From: Halomonas korlensis | GTDB lineage: Bacteria; Pseudomonadota; Gammaproteobacteria; Pseudomonadales; Halomonadaceae | Direction: 5' to 3' | Assembly: GCF_900116705.1 (NCBI RefSeq) | Contig: NZ_FPBP01000019.1 | Location: forward strand, 1 to 47,126 | DNA: 47,126 bases | Shown here: positions 9,033 through 17,340 of the stretch, one piece after another | How positions within the stretch are numbered: the stretch's first letter is position 1 | How the letters are laid out: each line of letters opens with the position of its first letter | The notes under the pieces: generated by a model | What the model saw: the letters and a program-made list of their open reading frames with translations, nothing else | What the model was told of the DNA's origin: nothing | Database searches by the model: none | Made by a program: the position numbers and the translations under genes

Positions 9033-9926
9033 ATGGCGACCTCACCGACTCCCGCATTGCCCCTGCCAGCCGACCGCCCCCTATTGGGCATTGCCTTCAT
9101 GCTCGCCGCGGGGCTGCTGTTCACCCTGCTCGATACCGGCGTGAAGTGGCTCACCCAGAGCTATTCTCCCGTTCAGATCGTATGGGCGCGCTACACCGGC
9201 CACATGCTGGTGCTGGGGGCCTACCTGCTGATGCTTGGCTGGCCGCGCTGCCGAGCGATCATGACCTCCGTCGAATCGCTGCCGGGTCAGTTCCTGCGCG
9301 GCCTGCTGCTGTTAGGCGCCAGTACCTTCGCGTTTCTCGCCTTTCGCGAGCTGCCACTGCTGCAGGTCTACGTGATCAACTTCAGCACGCCGCTGCTGGT
9401 CACCCTGTTGGCGATCCCGCTGCTCAAGGAGCGCGTTACCCTGGCTCGCGGCCTGGCCGTTGCCACCGGTTTCGTCGGCGTCATCATTGCCATCGGCCCC
9501 GTGGACTGGCGAGCCCAGCCCGCGGCCCTGCTGCCCTTTGGCATGGCTTTCTGTTTCTCGCTCTATCAGCTGGCCACGCGACGCTTCGGCCGCAATGACC
9601 ATCCCCTGGCCTCGCTGTTCTACGCGGGCCTGGCCGGGGCCCTGGCAAGCTCGATTATCGTGCCATTCTTCTGGTCGCCGATCGCCATGGGCGATATTCC
9701 CCTGTTCCTGGTGGTGGGGACCCTGGGGGCGGCCAGCCAGTTGGGGTTGATCATGGCCATGCGCTGCGCGCCCGCCTCCCTGGTATCGCCCTTCCTCTAC
9801 CTGCAGATCGTCTGGGCCACTATCTCCGGTTATCTGGTGTTCGGCGATGTGCCGCTGATCGAGACCTATCTGGGTGCCGTGCTGATCGTCGGGGCGGGGA
9901 TCTACCTGGCGACCCGGCGCGGGTAA
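9033..9926 (+). CDS. EamA/DMT-family inner-membrane transporter
   Basis: This 297-residue membrane protein has about ten hydrophobic helices in two EamA repeats (about 17-150 and 160-295). The second repeat ends with FLYLQIVWATISGYLVFGDVP, typical of DMT-superfamily exporters for amino acids or metabolites. The substrate cannot be predicted. The gene stands alone between the GFA gene and a convergent FAD oxidoreductase. Confidence 0.9.
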   Translation: MATSPTPALPLPADRPLLGIAFMLAAGLLFTLLDTGVKWLTQSYSPVQIVWARYTGHMLVLGAYLLMLGWPRCRAIMTSVESLPGQFLRGLLLLGASTFAFLAFRELPLLQVYVINFSTPLLVTLLAIPLLKERVTLARGLAVATGFVGVIIAIGPVDWRAQPAALLPFGMAFCFSLYQLATRRFGRNDHPLASLFYAGLAGALASSIIVPFFWSPIAMGDIPLFLVVGTLGAASQLGLIMAMRCAPASLVSPFLYLQIVWATISGYLVFGDVPLIETYLGAVLIVGAGIYLATRRG

Positions 9927-9964
9927 GACCAGTCCGGCAGATACCCCCGCTTTGAAGCCCTCTA

Positions 9965-11476
9965 ATGAGGCTGCTCACGACGCGCCAAGGGGTGATAGGC
10001 TGGCCCTTCGATGACCTCACCCTGGATATCGAAGCGGCTCCCATGGCACGGGCAATCCCAACTCGTTTCGGCACCGTTCCAGTGCACTAGGCATTTCATG
10101 TGCGGACACACCGCTGAAAGCACGGAAAGCTCGCCGTCATGGCTCATGTAGATAGCGAGCTTTTCGCCCTTTAGCGTCATGACCTTGCCTTGGCCTGGCG
10201 AAACGTCTGCCAGTTCCTTGAGATTGCGTGTGCCCAGGTAATCCTTGGCGAGGTGCTTGGTCACCGAGGCATTCTCTCTCGCCCAGTTCATGGCCGACTT
10301 GCCGGGCGTGAAACGCCGTGAATCGAAGCGGCTGGAATCGAAATGCGTGCGCCAGGGGCTGTCTCGCCGCGTGACCAGGTCGGCGATGATCATCCCGGCC
10401 AGCGACCCCCAGGTCAGGCCATCGGCGGCAAAACCGGTCGCCAGGTAGGCGTTATCCTTGCCGTGCATCCGGCCTATGTAGGGCAAGCCATCGGCGGGGC
10501 TGTATTGCTGGTTTGACCAGCGGTAAGCGATGCTCTCGACATCGAAGTGCTCGCTGATATAGGCGTGAAGGCGCTCGAAATACGCAGCGTCGGCCTGTCC
10601 CTCACCCGTCTTGTGTTGCTCGCCAATCACTACCAGGTAATGTTCGTCCCCGTGCCGGTAGCTGCGAAGCGAATGAAACGGGTCATGCACGAAGAAAATG
10701 CCTTCGGGATAGGCACCGCTGTTCAATTTAACGCCGATGCCGTATTCACGGGAGGGCAACAGGCTAGCATGCAGGAGATTGATCCCCTTGGGCGTATGCG
10801 TGGCATGAATGATGTGGTGCGCGGTAACGGTTGCCTTGTCGGTCACGACAACCCCCTGTGGATACTTCACTTCGCGAACCGGGCTTCCTTCAAAGATCCT
10901 CACGCTCTGTTGGCTGACTGCGCGGGCCAGCCCCTGGACATAGCGTAAGGGGTTGAATTGAGCTTGCCCCTCGATTTTGAGCCCATGCGTCATCTGGAAC
11001 GGCAGCATGGCGTCTTCCGCCGACTTGACCTCGAGTCCGGCGCAGCGCATGGCCTCACGCTCCGCATCGAGCGTCTCGAGGATCTGCTTATCCTCGGCTT
11101 TGGCGATATGGTACAAAACGCGGCGATGGAACTGGCAATCAATACCGAAGCGCTCCACCAAGGCCTCGATATGGTCGATGGCCAGGGCGCGGGCGTTGAC
11201 CACGTCGCGGATGGTCGCGTCGTCCCACGTCTTGCGCAACGGCGCCAACCCCCTCGCCACGGTGCTGTAGAGATTCCCTGTCGAACCTCCCGTGCCCCCT
11301 TGCCCGACGGCCAGCGCCTCAAGTACCACCACGTCCATTCCGGCGTCCGCCAGTTGCAGCGCCGTGGTAATCCCGGTGATGCCCGCGCCGATCACCACCG
11401 CGTCGGCGCTGATATCCTCATTCAAGGTCGGGTAGTGGTGTTGATCAGTACCGCCGATTCCCCAGATGGCTTCCAT
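9965..11476 (-). CDS. FAD-dependent oxidoreductase with C-terminal Rieske domain
   Basis: This 503- to 504-residue enzyme has a DAO/GlpO-type FAD domain; the dinucleotide motif is VVIGAGITGITTALQLADAG near residues 28-47, and a second FAD-contacting segment is NAYLATGFAADGLTWGSLAG. The C-terminal Rieske domain has the 2Fe-2S ligands C457, H459, C475 and H478 (CPHMKC and CPCHGSRF). Fusion of an amine-oxidase-like flavodomain with a Rieske centre points to a soluble, ferredoxin-like electron route; the substrate is unknown. AGGAAG lies eight bases before the ATG at 11476, so the upstream in-frame ATG at 11494 is rejected because the ribosome site would lie inside the gene. Confidence 0.85.
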
Positions 11477-11925
11477 GCTAATGCTTCCTTGCAAAAGGTT
11501 GACGATCTGTAGACAGGTGTCGCGTGTCGGAGCGAGCCATTACTTATATACGGCTTTTTTTACTTACCCCGCTCAACTTTCCCTGCCCAACGTTCCCTGT
11601 TCAACTTTCCACCAGCATGGCACAAAGCAACAATAGCGGCAGGCTTTCTGTACCGCTTGTATAAATTATTTAATCAATATTTAGACAACTAAAATTTCCC
11701 AGGAAAGACAACCACATGGGGAGCAGTGGCTGAAGGGGCCCATGATCAAGCCGTCTTTTAAACAAGAAAAGCTTTTTTAAACTTTATTTATACGTATTAC
11801 CGACTTTGTCGCGCTAGAAGACATCAGATACAAAACGTAACGCATTGTCACCATGAGACCTTCAGGACATTGCTACGTTATAGAAGCCAACATGGAACGA
11901 TGTATCACGCGTAAAGGAGCCACGC
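11477..11925. other. Intergenic region between divergent genes, with tandem repeats
   Basis: These 449 bases are AT-rich compared with the neighbours. They hold the promoters of the leftward FAD-Rieske gene and the rightward yciE-like gene. No credible reading frame is seen. AAAGGAG at about 11914 serves the downstream gene. A three-copy 14-base repeat (11574-11615) is listed separately. Long A/T runs near 11755-11795 could be promoter UP elements. Confidence 0.6.
11574..11610. repeat. Three tandem 14-base repeats in a promoter region
   Basis: Units start at 11574, 11588 and 11602. Each begins CAAC(T/G)TTCC; the first two go on as CTG(C/T), and the third diverges after nine bases. The spacing of 14 bases is exact. 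They lie about 100 bases upstream of the FAD-Rieske start, so they could bind a regulator, or be slippage products. Confidence 0.6.
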
Positions 11926-12417
11926 ATGAAGATCGAGAATCCTAACGACCTGTTCATTCGCCTGCTCTCGGAAGCCAATAGCGCAGAGAAGCAACTGACG
12001 CGTGCACTGCCCAAGATGGCTCGTGCGGCTGATGACGAATCGCTCGTGGAGGCATTCAAGGAGCACCTTGAGGAAACCCGCGGACAGGTTGAGCGAATCG
12101 AGCAGGTAGTGGAATCAGATGACAGTATTCGCACCAAGCGCCTCAAGAACTACGCCATGGAAAGCCTGATTGAGGAAGCCCAGGAGCTGATCGACGGCTC
12201 CGAGAAAGGGCCGGTGCGCGATGCCGCTCTGATTGGAGCTGCCCAGAAGGTCGAGCATGTGGAGATCGCCACCTACGGCACTCTGGCCACGCTCGCCGAA
12301 CAGCTCGGATACCAGAAGGCCAAGGAGCTTCTCGCCGAAACCCTCCAGGAAGAGAAAGCTGCCGATGAGAAACTGACCAAGCTGGCCAAGAACGATGTAA
12401 ACCGCAAGGCCGGATAG
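11926..12417 (+). CDS. YciE/YciF-family ferritin-like stress protein
   Basis: This 163-residue, all-helical acidic protein matches the DUF892 family (YciE/YciF). Recognisable parts are the N-terminal NPNDLFIRLLSEANSAEKQLTRALPKMA and the C-terminal VEHVEIATYGTLATLAEQLG, which carry the carboxylate and histidine residues of a ferritin-like four-helix bundle. Family members are induced by osmotic or general stress; iron binding is likely. The gene has AAAGGAG upstream and a strong terminator after it, so it is monocistronic. Confidence 0.92.
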   Translation: MKIENPNDLFIRLLSEANSAEKQLTRALPKMARAADDESLVEAFKEHLEETRGQVERIEQVVESDDSIRTKRLKNYAMESLIEEAQELIDGSEKGPVRDAALIGAAQKVEHVEIATYGTLATLAEQLGYQKAKELLAETLQEEKAADEKLTKLAKNDVNRKAG

Positions 12418-12455
12418 TTAAACTTTCCTTCCCTTATTTCTTACCTTACTTAAAA

Positions 12456-12483
12456 GCAGGCCAGACACGCTGGCCTGCTTTTT
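12456..12483 (+). terminator. Intrinsic terminator of the yciE-like gene
   Basis: A perfect nine-base-pair stem, GCAGGCCAG (12456-12464) with CTGGCCTGC (12470-12478), closes a five-base loop. It is followed by five T. It lies 39 bases after the stop codon. Confidence 0.92.
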
Positions 12484-12592
12484 CATGCCGGTTTTTCATG
12501 CTGATGATGCTGACCTTGGCCAGTGAGGCTTGTCTAAAGATTAGACTTTATTAGTTATGATAACTATTACAAATATGTCTTAAATTAAAAAG

Positions 12593-12620
12593 AAAGCCCA
12601 ACCTTCACAGGTTGGGCTTT
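12593..12620. terminator. Bidirectional terminator-like hairpin
   Basis: A perfect 12-base-pair stem, AAAGCCCAACCT (12593-12604) with AGGTTGGGCTTT (12609-12620), closes the loop TCAC. Each strand has a T-rich tail; on the minus strand the tail reads CTTTTTAATTT. It could stop leftward transcripts from the copper genes or a short rightward transcript starting after 12484. Confidence 0.8.
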
Positions 12621-12912
12621 TACCTTTTCATCCTTGTTCGCTTATCGCGCACATCCTGTCCGCGCATCCCTGTATGTATCGAGCGGTCCATGCTCGGTCT
12701 TCCTAGTTGAGCCCTCCATGGCTCTATAGATTTAGCTTACGGCTATTCAGCGAGAAAAACATTAATGCACATTAAAACAGCGTGTAGGAAATTGCCGACA
12801 AAAAGCGGCAGATATTGCCCTTGCTCAGCCCATGCTTATAGTGCCAAGAAGAAATCAAAGTTCGAATCGCCCCGATAGCGGCCGGGGCGACATCTGTTGG
12901 CGGTGGGTTAAA
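12621..12912. other. Gene-free stretch at the left edge of the copper island
   Basis: No convincing reading frame or RNA gene is seen. The right end has a hairpin, TCGCCCCG (12867-12874) with CGGGGCGA (12883-12890), about 30 bases after the end of the leftward DUF411 gene; on the minus strand it is followed by a moderately T-rich tail, so it may be that operon's terminator. Confidence 0.5.
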
Positions 12913-12919
12913 TGTGCCT

Positions 12920-13360
12920 TCAAAGGGTCATGAAGGTTGCCTCTTGTCGGTCGGTGAACTGGTAGACCTCGTAGGGCGCCTGCTGGGGACCGGGCATACC
13001 GGGTGTGCCGATGGGCATACCGGCCAGACCGATGCCATCGATGGCTGGCAGCTCTTCGAACAATTTCTCCACCGCCGCCAGCGGCACATGACCCTCGATC
13101 ACGTACTCGCCCATCTCGATGGTGTGGCAGGAGCCGAGTCCATAGGGGAGGCCGGAAGCTTCCTTGATCTGGCCGAGATCGGCATCATCGATGGCGGTAA
13201 CCGCGATGCCCATCTCCTCGAGATGCCTGGCATAGCCATCGCAGCAGCCGCACTGGGGATTCTTATACAGGGTGGCCTCGTTCGGCATGGCGGCCTGGGC
13301 CGTCGCGGCGCCGAACATCAGAGCGCCGGCGAGCAACAAGGAAGTGGTATGGCGATTCAT
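12920..13360 (-). CDS. DUF411-family periplasmic metal-binding protein
   Basis: This protein of 146 residues starts with a signal peptide (residues 1-23, ending ATAQA). The mature part has the DUF411 pattern: LYKNPQCGCCDGYARHLEEMG with a CGCC motif, then LGSCHTIEMGEYVIEGHVP. DUF411 proteins occur in copper and silver resistance loci and are thought to handle metal in the periplasm. The start at 13360 has a GGAGG site and overlaps the stop of the upstream membrane protein by four bases, indicating translational coupling. The C-terminal tail is rich in Gly, Met and Pro. Confidence 0.88.
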   Translation of the reverse strand: MNRHTTSLLLAGALMFGAATAQAAMPNEATLYKNPQCGCCDGYARHLEEMGIAVTAIDDADLGQIKEASGLPYGLGSCHTIEMGEYVIEGHVPLAAVEKLFEELPAIDGIGLAGMPIGTPGMPGPQQAPYEVYQFTDRQEATFMTL

Positions 13361-13500
13361 GAGCGATCCTCCTGGGGGTGACGGGAAGTAAGCAGGTATT
13401 TGACGAGGGCGGAGATACCGAGGCCCAGCAGCAGCAGGACGGCGAGCGGCATCAGCCAGCCCATCCAACCCATCAGGGCGAAGCAGTCGGTGGTCATCAT
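13357..13500 (-). CDS. Small single-pass membrane protein in the copper operon
   Basis: This 47-residue peptide begins MMTTDCFALMGWMGWLMPLAV and has one clear membrane helix (about 14-33), followed by a positively charged tail. AGGAG lies nine bases before ATG 13500. Coupling with the DUF411 gene, and Met/Trp/Cys near the outer face, fit a small accessory factor in metal handling. No family is recognised with certainty. Confidence 0.65.
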   Translation of the reverse strand: MMTTDCFALMGWMGWLMPLAVLLLLGLGISALVKYLLTSRHPQEDRS

Positions 13501-13576
13501 GGTGAGACTCCTGACGAAAACGCGGAAATTTCGGTGGCGGGCGGTTGCCAGCATCACCGAGTTAGCGGATGCGCCG

Positions 13577-13879
13577 TCAGGGTCTAGGAGGTTGCCGGGG
13601 CGGTAGGGGAATGTATTCGACCACGGCCGGACGGGAGGCGTCGGCCAACGTGTCGAGGCTCACAGGGGCGATGGCGCGAGTAGCGGTCAAGGTCGTACAG
13701 GCGCTGCACTCGTGGTCGGTGTTATCCACCATATCAACCTGAGCCGTCGTGCAATCGGAAGCGCAGGCGTCCATGGCCGCATGGCCGGCCAGGCTGGTCA
13801 CCGACAACAGCAGCGCGAGCATCAACGCCAAAAGGCGTCCTGCTCGTGTGCGATGTAGCGGTGTGGCCTGAGTGGTCAT
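13577..13879 (-). CDS. DUF2946-like small exported protein (copy 1)
   Basis: This 100-residue protein has an N-terminal hydrophobic segment (RLLALMLALLLSVTSLAGHA), then cysteines including CSAC, and a proline-rich end PLPPRQPPRP. The pattern matches DUF2946-type proteins found near copper genes. A clear relative is encoded at 22898-23230: both share RLLAL-LALL, a cysteine motif and the PLPPRxPPR tail. It lies in the leftward operon between the Spy-like and DUF411 genes. The function is unknown. Confidence 0.7.
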   Translation of the reverse strand: MTTQATPLHRTRAGRLLALMLALLLSVTSLAGHAAMDACASDCTTAQVDMVDNTDHECSACTTLTATRAIAPVSLDTLADASRPAVVEYIPLPPRQPPRP

Positions 13880-13969
13880 GATGATTGCCTCGTCGTCCTT
13901 GCGTCATTCTGAGTCAGTCATGCAAGTCGCCGCATTGATCCAGCGCAAGTGAGAGCGTGATGGACGAGA

Positions 13970-13993
13970 GGTGCCCGCCAGGCGGCGGGCACC
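13970..13993 (-). terminator. Strong hairpin after the Spy-like gene
   Basis: A perfect ten-base-pair GC-rich stem, GGTGCCCGCC (13970-13979) with GGCGGGCACC (13984-13993), closes a four-base loop six bases after the stop codon of the leftward Spy-like gene. It has no T tract, so it may stabilise the upstream message rather than end transcription. Confidence 0.55.
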
Positions 13994-13998
13994 AAGGG

Positions 13999-14568
13999 TC
14001 ATTGCTGGCTTTTGCGAGAAGAGGCGCCCTGCTTCATTTGTTCGCGCTGCTCGTCGGTCAAAAGGTCCTGCATCTGATTATGCATACGCACCTTGTCCGC
14101 CATCATCTCGCCGTGCAGGGTGGCCATTTGACCATGGAGAGCCTTCACTTCCTCCGGATCCGGACGCTCCGCCTGCATCAGCAGCATCATGTCGTCACGC
14201 AGATTCATCATTTCGGCCATGCGTTCGAAGTGGGAGGTGCGGTGCTCCTGGCGCATCTCGCGCAGAGAGTTCTGCTGTTCTTCGTCGAGCATTCCGGCCA
14301 TGCCAGACATGCCGCCCATGCCAGACATCATGGGGCAGGGCATCATTCCGCCTTGTCCGCCCATCATCATGCCGGAGTTCATGCCGCTCTGGCCGCCCAT
14401 CATCATGCCGGAACCCATGCCGCCCTGGCCGCCGCCCATCATGCCGTGGCCCATGCCGCCCTGCATGCCCTGGCCCTGCTGCATACCTTGAGCAGAAACG
14501 GCGCCGCTGGCGGCGACCCCCATGCTGGCGGCTAGCGCTAAGGCGAGAAACTGCTTGTGCTTAACCAT
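13999..14568 (-). CDS. Spy/CpxP-like periplasmic protein with Met-rich N-terminus (copy 1)
   Basis: This 189-residue exported protein has a signal peptide (about 1-25, ending AVSAQ). A Met/Gly-rich region follows (about 27-85, repeats of GGQGGM and GMMMGGQ, plus MMPCPMM). The C-terminal helical part resembles Spy/CpxP metal-resistance chaperones (LDEEQQNSLREMRQEHRTSH, then LLTDEQREQMKQ). The Met-rich part could bind Cu(I). AGGGGAA precedes ATG 14568. A paralogue at 26220-26819 shares both halves. It is divergent from copI. Confidence 0.85.
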   Translation of the reverse strand: MVKHKQFLALALAASMGVAASGAVSAQGMQQGQGMQGGMGHGMMGGGQGGMGSGMMMGGQSGMNSGMMMGGQGGMMPCPMMSGMGGMSGMAGMLDEEQQNSLREMRQEHRTSHFERMAEMMNLRDDMMLLMQAERPDPEEVKALHGQMATLHGEMMADKVRMHNQMQDLLTDEQREQMKQGASSRKSQQ

Positions 14569-14713
14569 GGTATTTCCCCTCATCTTGCTGATGGTAGAGA
14601 AGTCGCCTTCCCTGCTTGGAGAAGGCGGGGCTAGCTTCAATTATAAGCTTACAACCTATGGGTTGCCCCATGGTCAAGACGGATTTTCCTCTTTGCAACC
14701 CTGCGGCCCCGGG

Positions 14714-14745
14714 TTCAGTCTCGTTTCAGGTTCGTACGGTATAAA
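14714..14745 (+). promoter_or_regulatory. Candidate CopR direct-repeat operator and promoter of copI
   Basis: TTCAG at 14714-14718 and TTCAG at 14725-14729 are separated by six bases, an 11-base period that fits tandem binding by an OmpR-type response regulator. A TATAAA -10 box begins 15 bases after the start of the second repeat (14740-14745), so the repeats take the place of the -35 region. The same arrangement occurs at three other sites in the island. Confidence 0.7.
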
Positions 14746-14781
14746 CGAGCTTCCCCCAGATCCCACTCGAGAGGTAACAAG

Positions 14782-15279
14782 ATGCGCAAGACACTGCTGG
14801 CCTTGGCACTGGGCCTGACCACCACGACGGCCTTCGCTGCCGGTGAGCACGGCGGCTCCCACGCTACGGTGAGCGACGCCGACATCGATCGCACCATTCG
14901 CTTCGAGGCAGGCGACATGTGGTTCGATCCCGAGCGTCTCGACATTACGCCTGGCGAGACCATCAAGTTCGAGATCGCCAACACCGGTAATCTCGAGCAT
15001 GAATTCGTCATCGGTGATGCAGAGGCGCAGGAAGCGCATCGCAAGATGATGCAGGAAATGAGTGGCGACCACGGTGATGGTGGACATGGCAATCATGGCG
15101 GGCATGACATGGCCGAAGGTAAGCATGGCGGTAGCATGCCGGCGATCACCATCGCGCCCGGGGAGACCGCCGAGCTCGTCTGGACCGCCCCCGAGAACGT
15201 CGGTGAGCTGGAGTACGCCTGCAACATCCCGGGTCACTATGAAGCCGGCATGTCAGGGAATATCGATCTTCAGGGATGA
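14782..15279 (+). CDS. copI: CopI-type periplasmic cupredoxin
   Basis: This 165-residue protein has a signal peptide (1-19, ending AFA) and a plastocyanin/azurin-like domain. Type-1 copper ligands are visible: the histidine in LEHEFVIG and the cysteine, histidine and methionine in YACNIPGHYEAGM. A His/Gly-rich loop (GDGGHGNHGGHDMAEGKHGG) is inserted in the middle. CopI-like proteins are strongly induced by copper and give periplasmic tolerance. It is followed after nine bases by the response-regulator gene, so sensor genes and cupredoxin form one operon. Confidence 0.88.
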   Translation: MRKTLLALALGLTTTTAFAAGEHGGSHATVSDADIDRTIRFEAGDMWFDPERLDITPGETIKFEIANTGNLEHEFVIGDAEAQEAHRKMMQEMSGDHGDGGHGNHGGHDMAEGKHGGSMPAITIAPGETAELVWTAPENVGELEYACNIPGHYEAGMSGNIDLQG

Positions 15280-15288
15280 TGCTCCCGC

Positions 15289-15954
15289 ATGAAATTGTTG
15301 CTGCTCGAAGATGACGACCTGCTCGCGGAGAGCCTGGCCGAGAGCCTGAAGGACAACGGTTACCGCGTCGACCTGGCCACTTCCTTGAAGGCGGCCAAGT
15401 CGCTGATGGCGACAGAACACTATGTGCTGGCGATCCTCGATCTCGGATTGCCAGACGGTTCCGGCCTCGCGTTGCTGTCTCAGTGGCGCAAGGAAGGGCA
15501 AGATCTCCCTGTGCTGATCCTCACCGCCCGCGACACCTGGGAAGACAAGGTCGTCGGCCTGGAAGGCGGCGCGGACGACTATCTCACCAAACCCTTCCAC
15601 GAGGGTGAGCTTCTCGCACGACTCAAGGCACTGCTGCGTCGCCGCTCCGGCAGCATGTCGCAGGAACTGTTGCTCAATGGGGTCAGCCTCGATGAAGCCA
15701 ACCAGTGCGTCCGCATCGATGGGGGTTCTTGGCAACCGCTGACAGGTACCGAATTTCGACTGCTGCGCTACTTCATGCATCATCCCGATCGCGTCCACTC
15801 GAAGGAGAAGCTGATCGATCAGCTCTATGCCCTGGAACAAGATGCGGCAGCGCCGAACCTGGTGGAGGTCTATATCGGTCGGCTGCGGCGCCGTCTTGGC
15901 AAGCCGATTATCCAAACGCGGCGCGGGCAAGGGTATGTCTTCGTTTCGCATTGA
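15289..15954 (+). CDS. copR: OmpR-family copper response regulator
   Basis: This 221-residue response regulator has a receiver domain (EDDD at 7-10, phospho-accepting D51 in LAILDLGLPDG, K in LTKPF) and a C-terminal winged helix (TGTEFRLLRYFMHH to IQTRRGQGYVF). Its place between copI and the sensor, and ahead of copAB, points to copper control. It is the natural candidate to bind the TTCAG-N6-TTCAG repeats; that link is inference. Confidence 0.88.
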   Translation: MKLLLLEDDDLLAESLAESLKDNGYRVDLATSLKAAKSLMATEHYVLAILDLGLPDGSGLALLSQWRKEGQDLPVLILTARDTWEDKVVGLEGGADDYLTKPFHEGELLARLKALLRRRSGSMSQELLLNGVSLDEANQCVRIDGGSWQPLTGTEFRLLRYFMHHPDRVHSKEKLIDQLYALEQDAAAPNLVEVYIGRLRRRLGKPIIQTRRGQGYVFVSH

Positions 15955-17269
15955 CCGACGCAGCCTGCGCTTCCGGTTGCTGGCCTGGCTATCCGGCATT
16001 GCCCTGCTGGTGGCGGTGGCGACGTGGCTCCTGCATGGCATCCTGTTGCAGGATCTGGCCCGTGATTTCCTCGGGGAGCGCCTTGAGCGTGAAGCCGATC
16101 ATGCGATCGAGCAGTTGCAGCAGGATCGCCTCGCTATTCCCATGACTTTGGACTCGGCGAGTCGGAGCTATCAGATTTTCCACCATCTCTACGTGCTACA
16201 GCTGAGTGGGATTACCTCGGCATCGGATGACCGCTGGCAGGAGATCCTGGCGCCCCTGCTCGATGAGGCAGACGATGCTCTCATCGAAGTAAAGGAGGAT
16301 GAACGACATCTGCTCGTCTACCGGCGCCGTTTCACGCGAGATGGGGAAGCCGGTGTATTGCTGGTGGGTGAGGATTTTTCCCAAGTGGAAGCGGGGCTGC
16401 AGCAACTTCACTGGTGGGTCGCCGGTATCGCTGCCGGGCTTCTGGTGCTGCTTGTGACCTTGAACCTGCTGGCGGTCAACCGTGGACTGGTCCCGCTTTC
16501 CCGGCTCCGCGATCAGCTGGGGCAACTCCAGGACGGTGAGCGCGAGCGGCTGTCTCTCGACGTGCCTGCCGAGCTCGATGGCCTGGTAATGCAGCTCAAC
16601 CGCTTCATGGATGAGATCGACAGTCGCCTGCAACGCTCCCGCGAATCGGTGGCGAACCTGTCGCACGCGCTCAAGACGCCGCTCGCGGCAGTCACCCAAG
16701 TGCTGCGAGGCTCGCGTCCCATCGATGAGGTTCGTCGCAAGAAGTTGGTGCAGCGCCTCGAAGAGATTCACGCCCAGCTCGATGTCGAACTCAGGGGGTC
16801 GCGTATCGCCGGTCCCAATGCCGGACGGCTCTCCCTCCTTCACCGTGACGGCACGCGGCTGATCGAGATGTTTCGGGGAATGTATCCAGACAAGCGATTT
16901 CATCTGCTCCTGCCGGAAGACAGTGACCAACGCGTCCCGGTCGAGTCCCAAGATCTCTCCGAGATGCTCGGCATCGTGCTCGACAATGCGGGGAAATGGG
17001 CGGCCCGCGAGGTGGTCTGCAAAGTGGCGGTGGATGGAGCGCTCAGGATCAGTGTCGAGGACGATGGGCCAGGAGTTGCAGAGAAAGATCTGTCTGGCCT
17101 TGGCCAGCGAGGCATGCGCCTCGACGAGCGCCAGCCCGGATACGGACTGGGTTTGTCGATCCTGACACAACTCATGCCTCGGTATTCAGGGCAGGTGAGG
17201 TTCGACATCGGTCCTCTGGGTGGCTTGAGAGTCGAGCTGACGATTCCCCTCAAGGAGCGCTTGATGTGA
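15935..17269 (+). CDS. copS: Copper-sensing histidine kinase
   Basis: This 444-residue membrane sensor has a first membrane helix near 12-35, a periplasmic domain to about 160, a second helix (WVAGIAAGLLVLLVTLNLLAV), a HAMP-like linker, an H-box (NLSHALKTPLAAVTQ) and a HATPase domain with N-box LDNAGKWA and G-boxes DDGPGV and GYGLGLSI. The N-box reads DNAGKW rather than DNAxKy, still acceptable. ATG 15935 overlaps the response-regulator end by 20 bases. It should autophosphorylate and pass phosphate to the partner regulator. Confidence 0.87.
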   Translation: MSSFRIDRRSLRFRLLAWLSGIALLVAVATWLLHGILLQDLARDFLGERLEREADHAIEQLQQDRLAIPMTLDSASRSYQIFHHLYVLQLSGITSASDDRWQEILAPLLDEADDALIEVKEDERHLLVYRRRFTRDGEAGVLLVGEDFSQVEAGLQQLHWWVAGIAAGLLVLLVTLNLLAVNRGLVPLSRLRDQLGQLQDGERERLSLDVPAELDGLVMQLNRFMDEIDSRLQRSRESVANLSHALKTPLAAVTQVLRGSRPIDEVRRKKLVQRLEEIHAQLDVELRGSRIAGPNAGRLSLLHRDGTRLIEMFRGMYPDKRFHLLLPEDSDQRVPVESQDLSEMLGIVLDNAGKWAAREVVCKVAVDGALRISVEDDGPGVAEKDLSGLGQRGMRLDERQPGYGLGLSILTQLMPRYSGQVRFDIGPLGGLRVELTIPLKERLM

Positions 17270-17278
17270 TGACACCTA

Positions 17279-17310
17279 TTCAGCTGTGATTCAGCTTAAC
17301 CCGTCAAGAT
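17279..17310 (+). promoter_or_regulatory. Candidate CopR direct-repeat operator of copA
   Basis: TTCAG at 17279-17283 and at 17290-17294 repeat with an 11-base period. A weak -10 (CAAGAT, 17305-17310) lies at the same distance from the second repeat as at copI. This gives copAB its own regulated promoter just after the kinase gene. Confidence 0.65.
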
Positions 17311-17340
17311 GCTGCGTTCAGACATCGACGGGAGTTACAC

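Noticed and set aside
13957..14535. A plus-strand frame rich in HHHAGxHAALAA repeats
   Set aside because: It is the complement of the Met/Gly-rich repeats of the Spy-like gene; the Spy reading has a signal peptide and a ribosome site.
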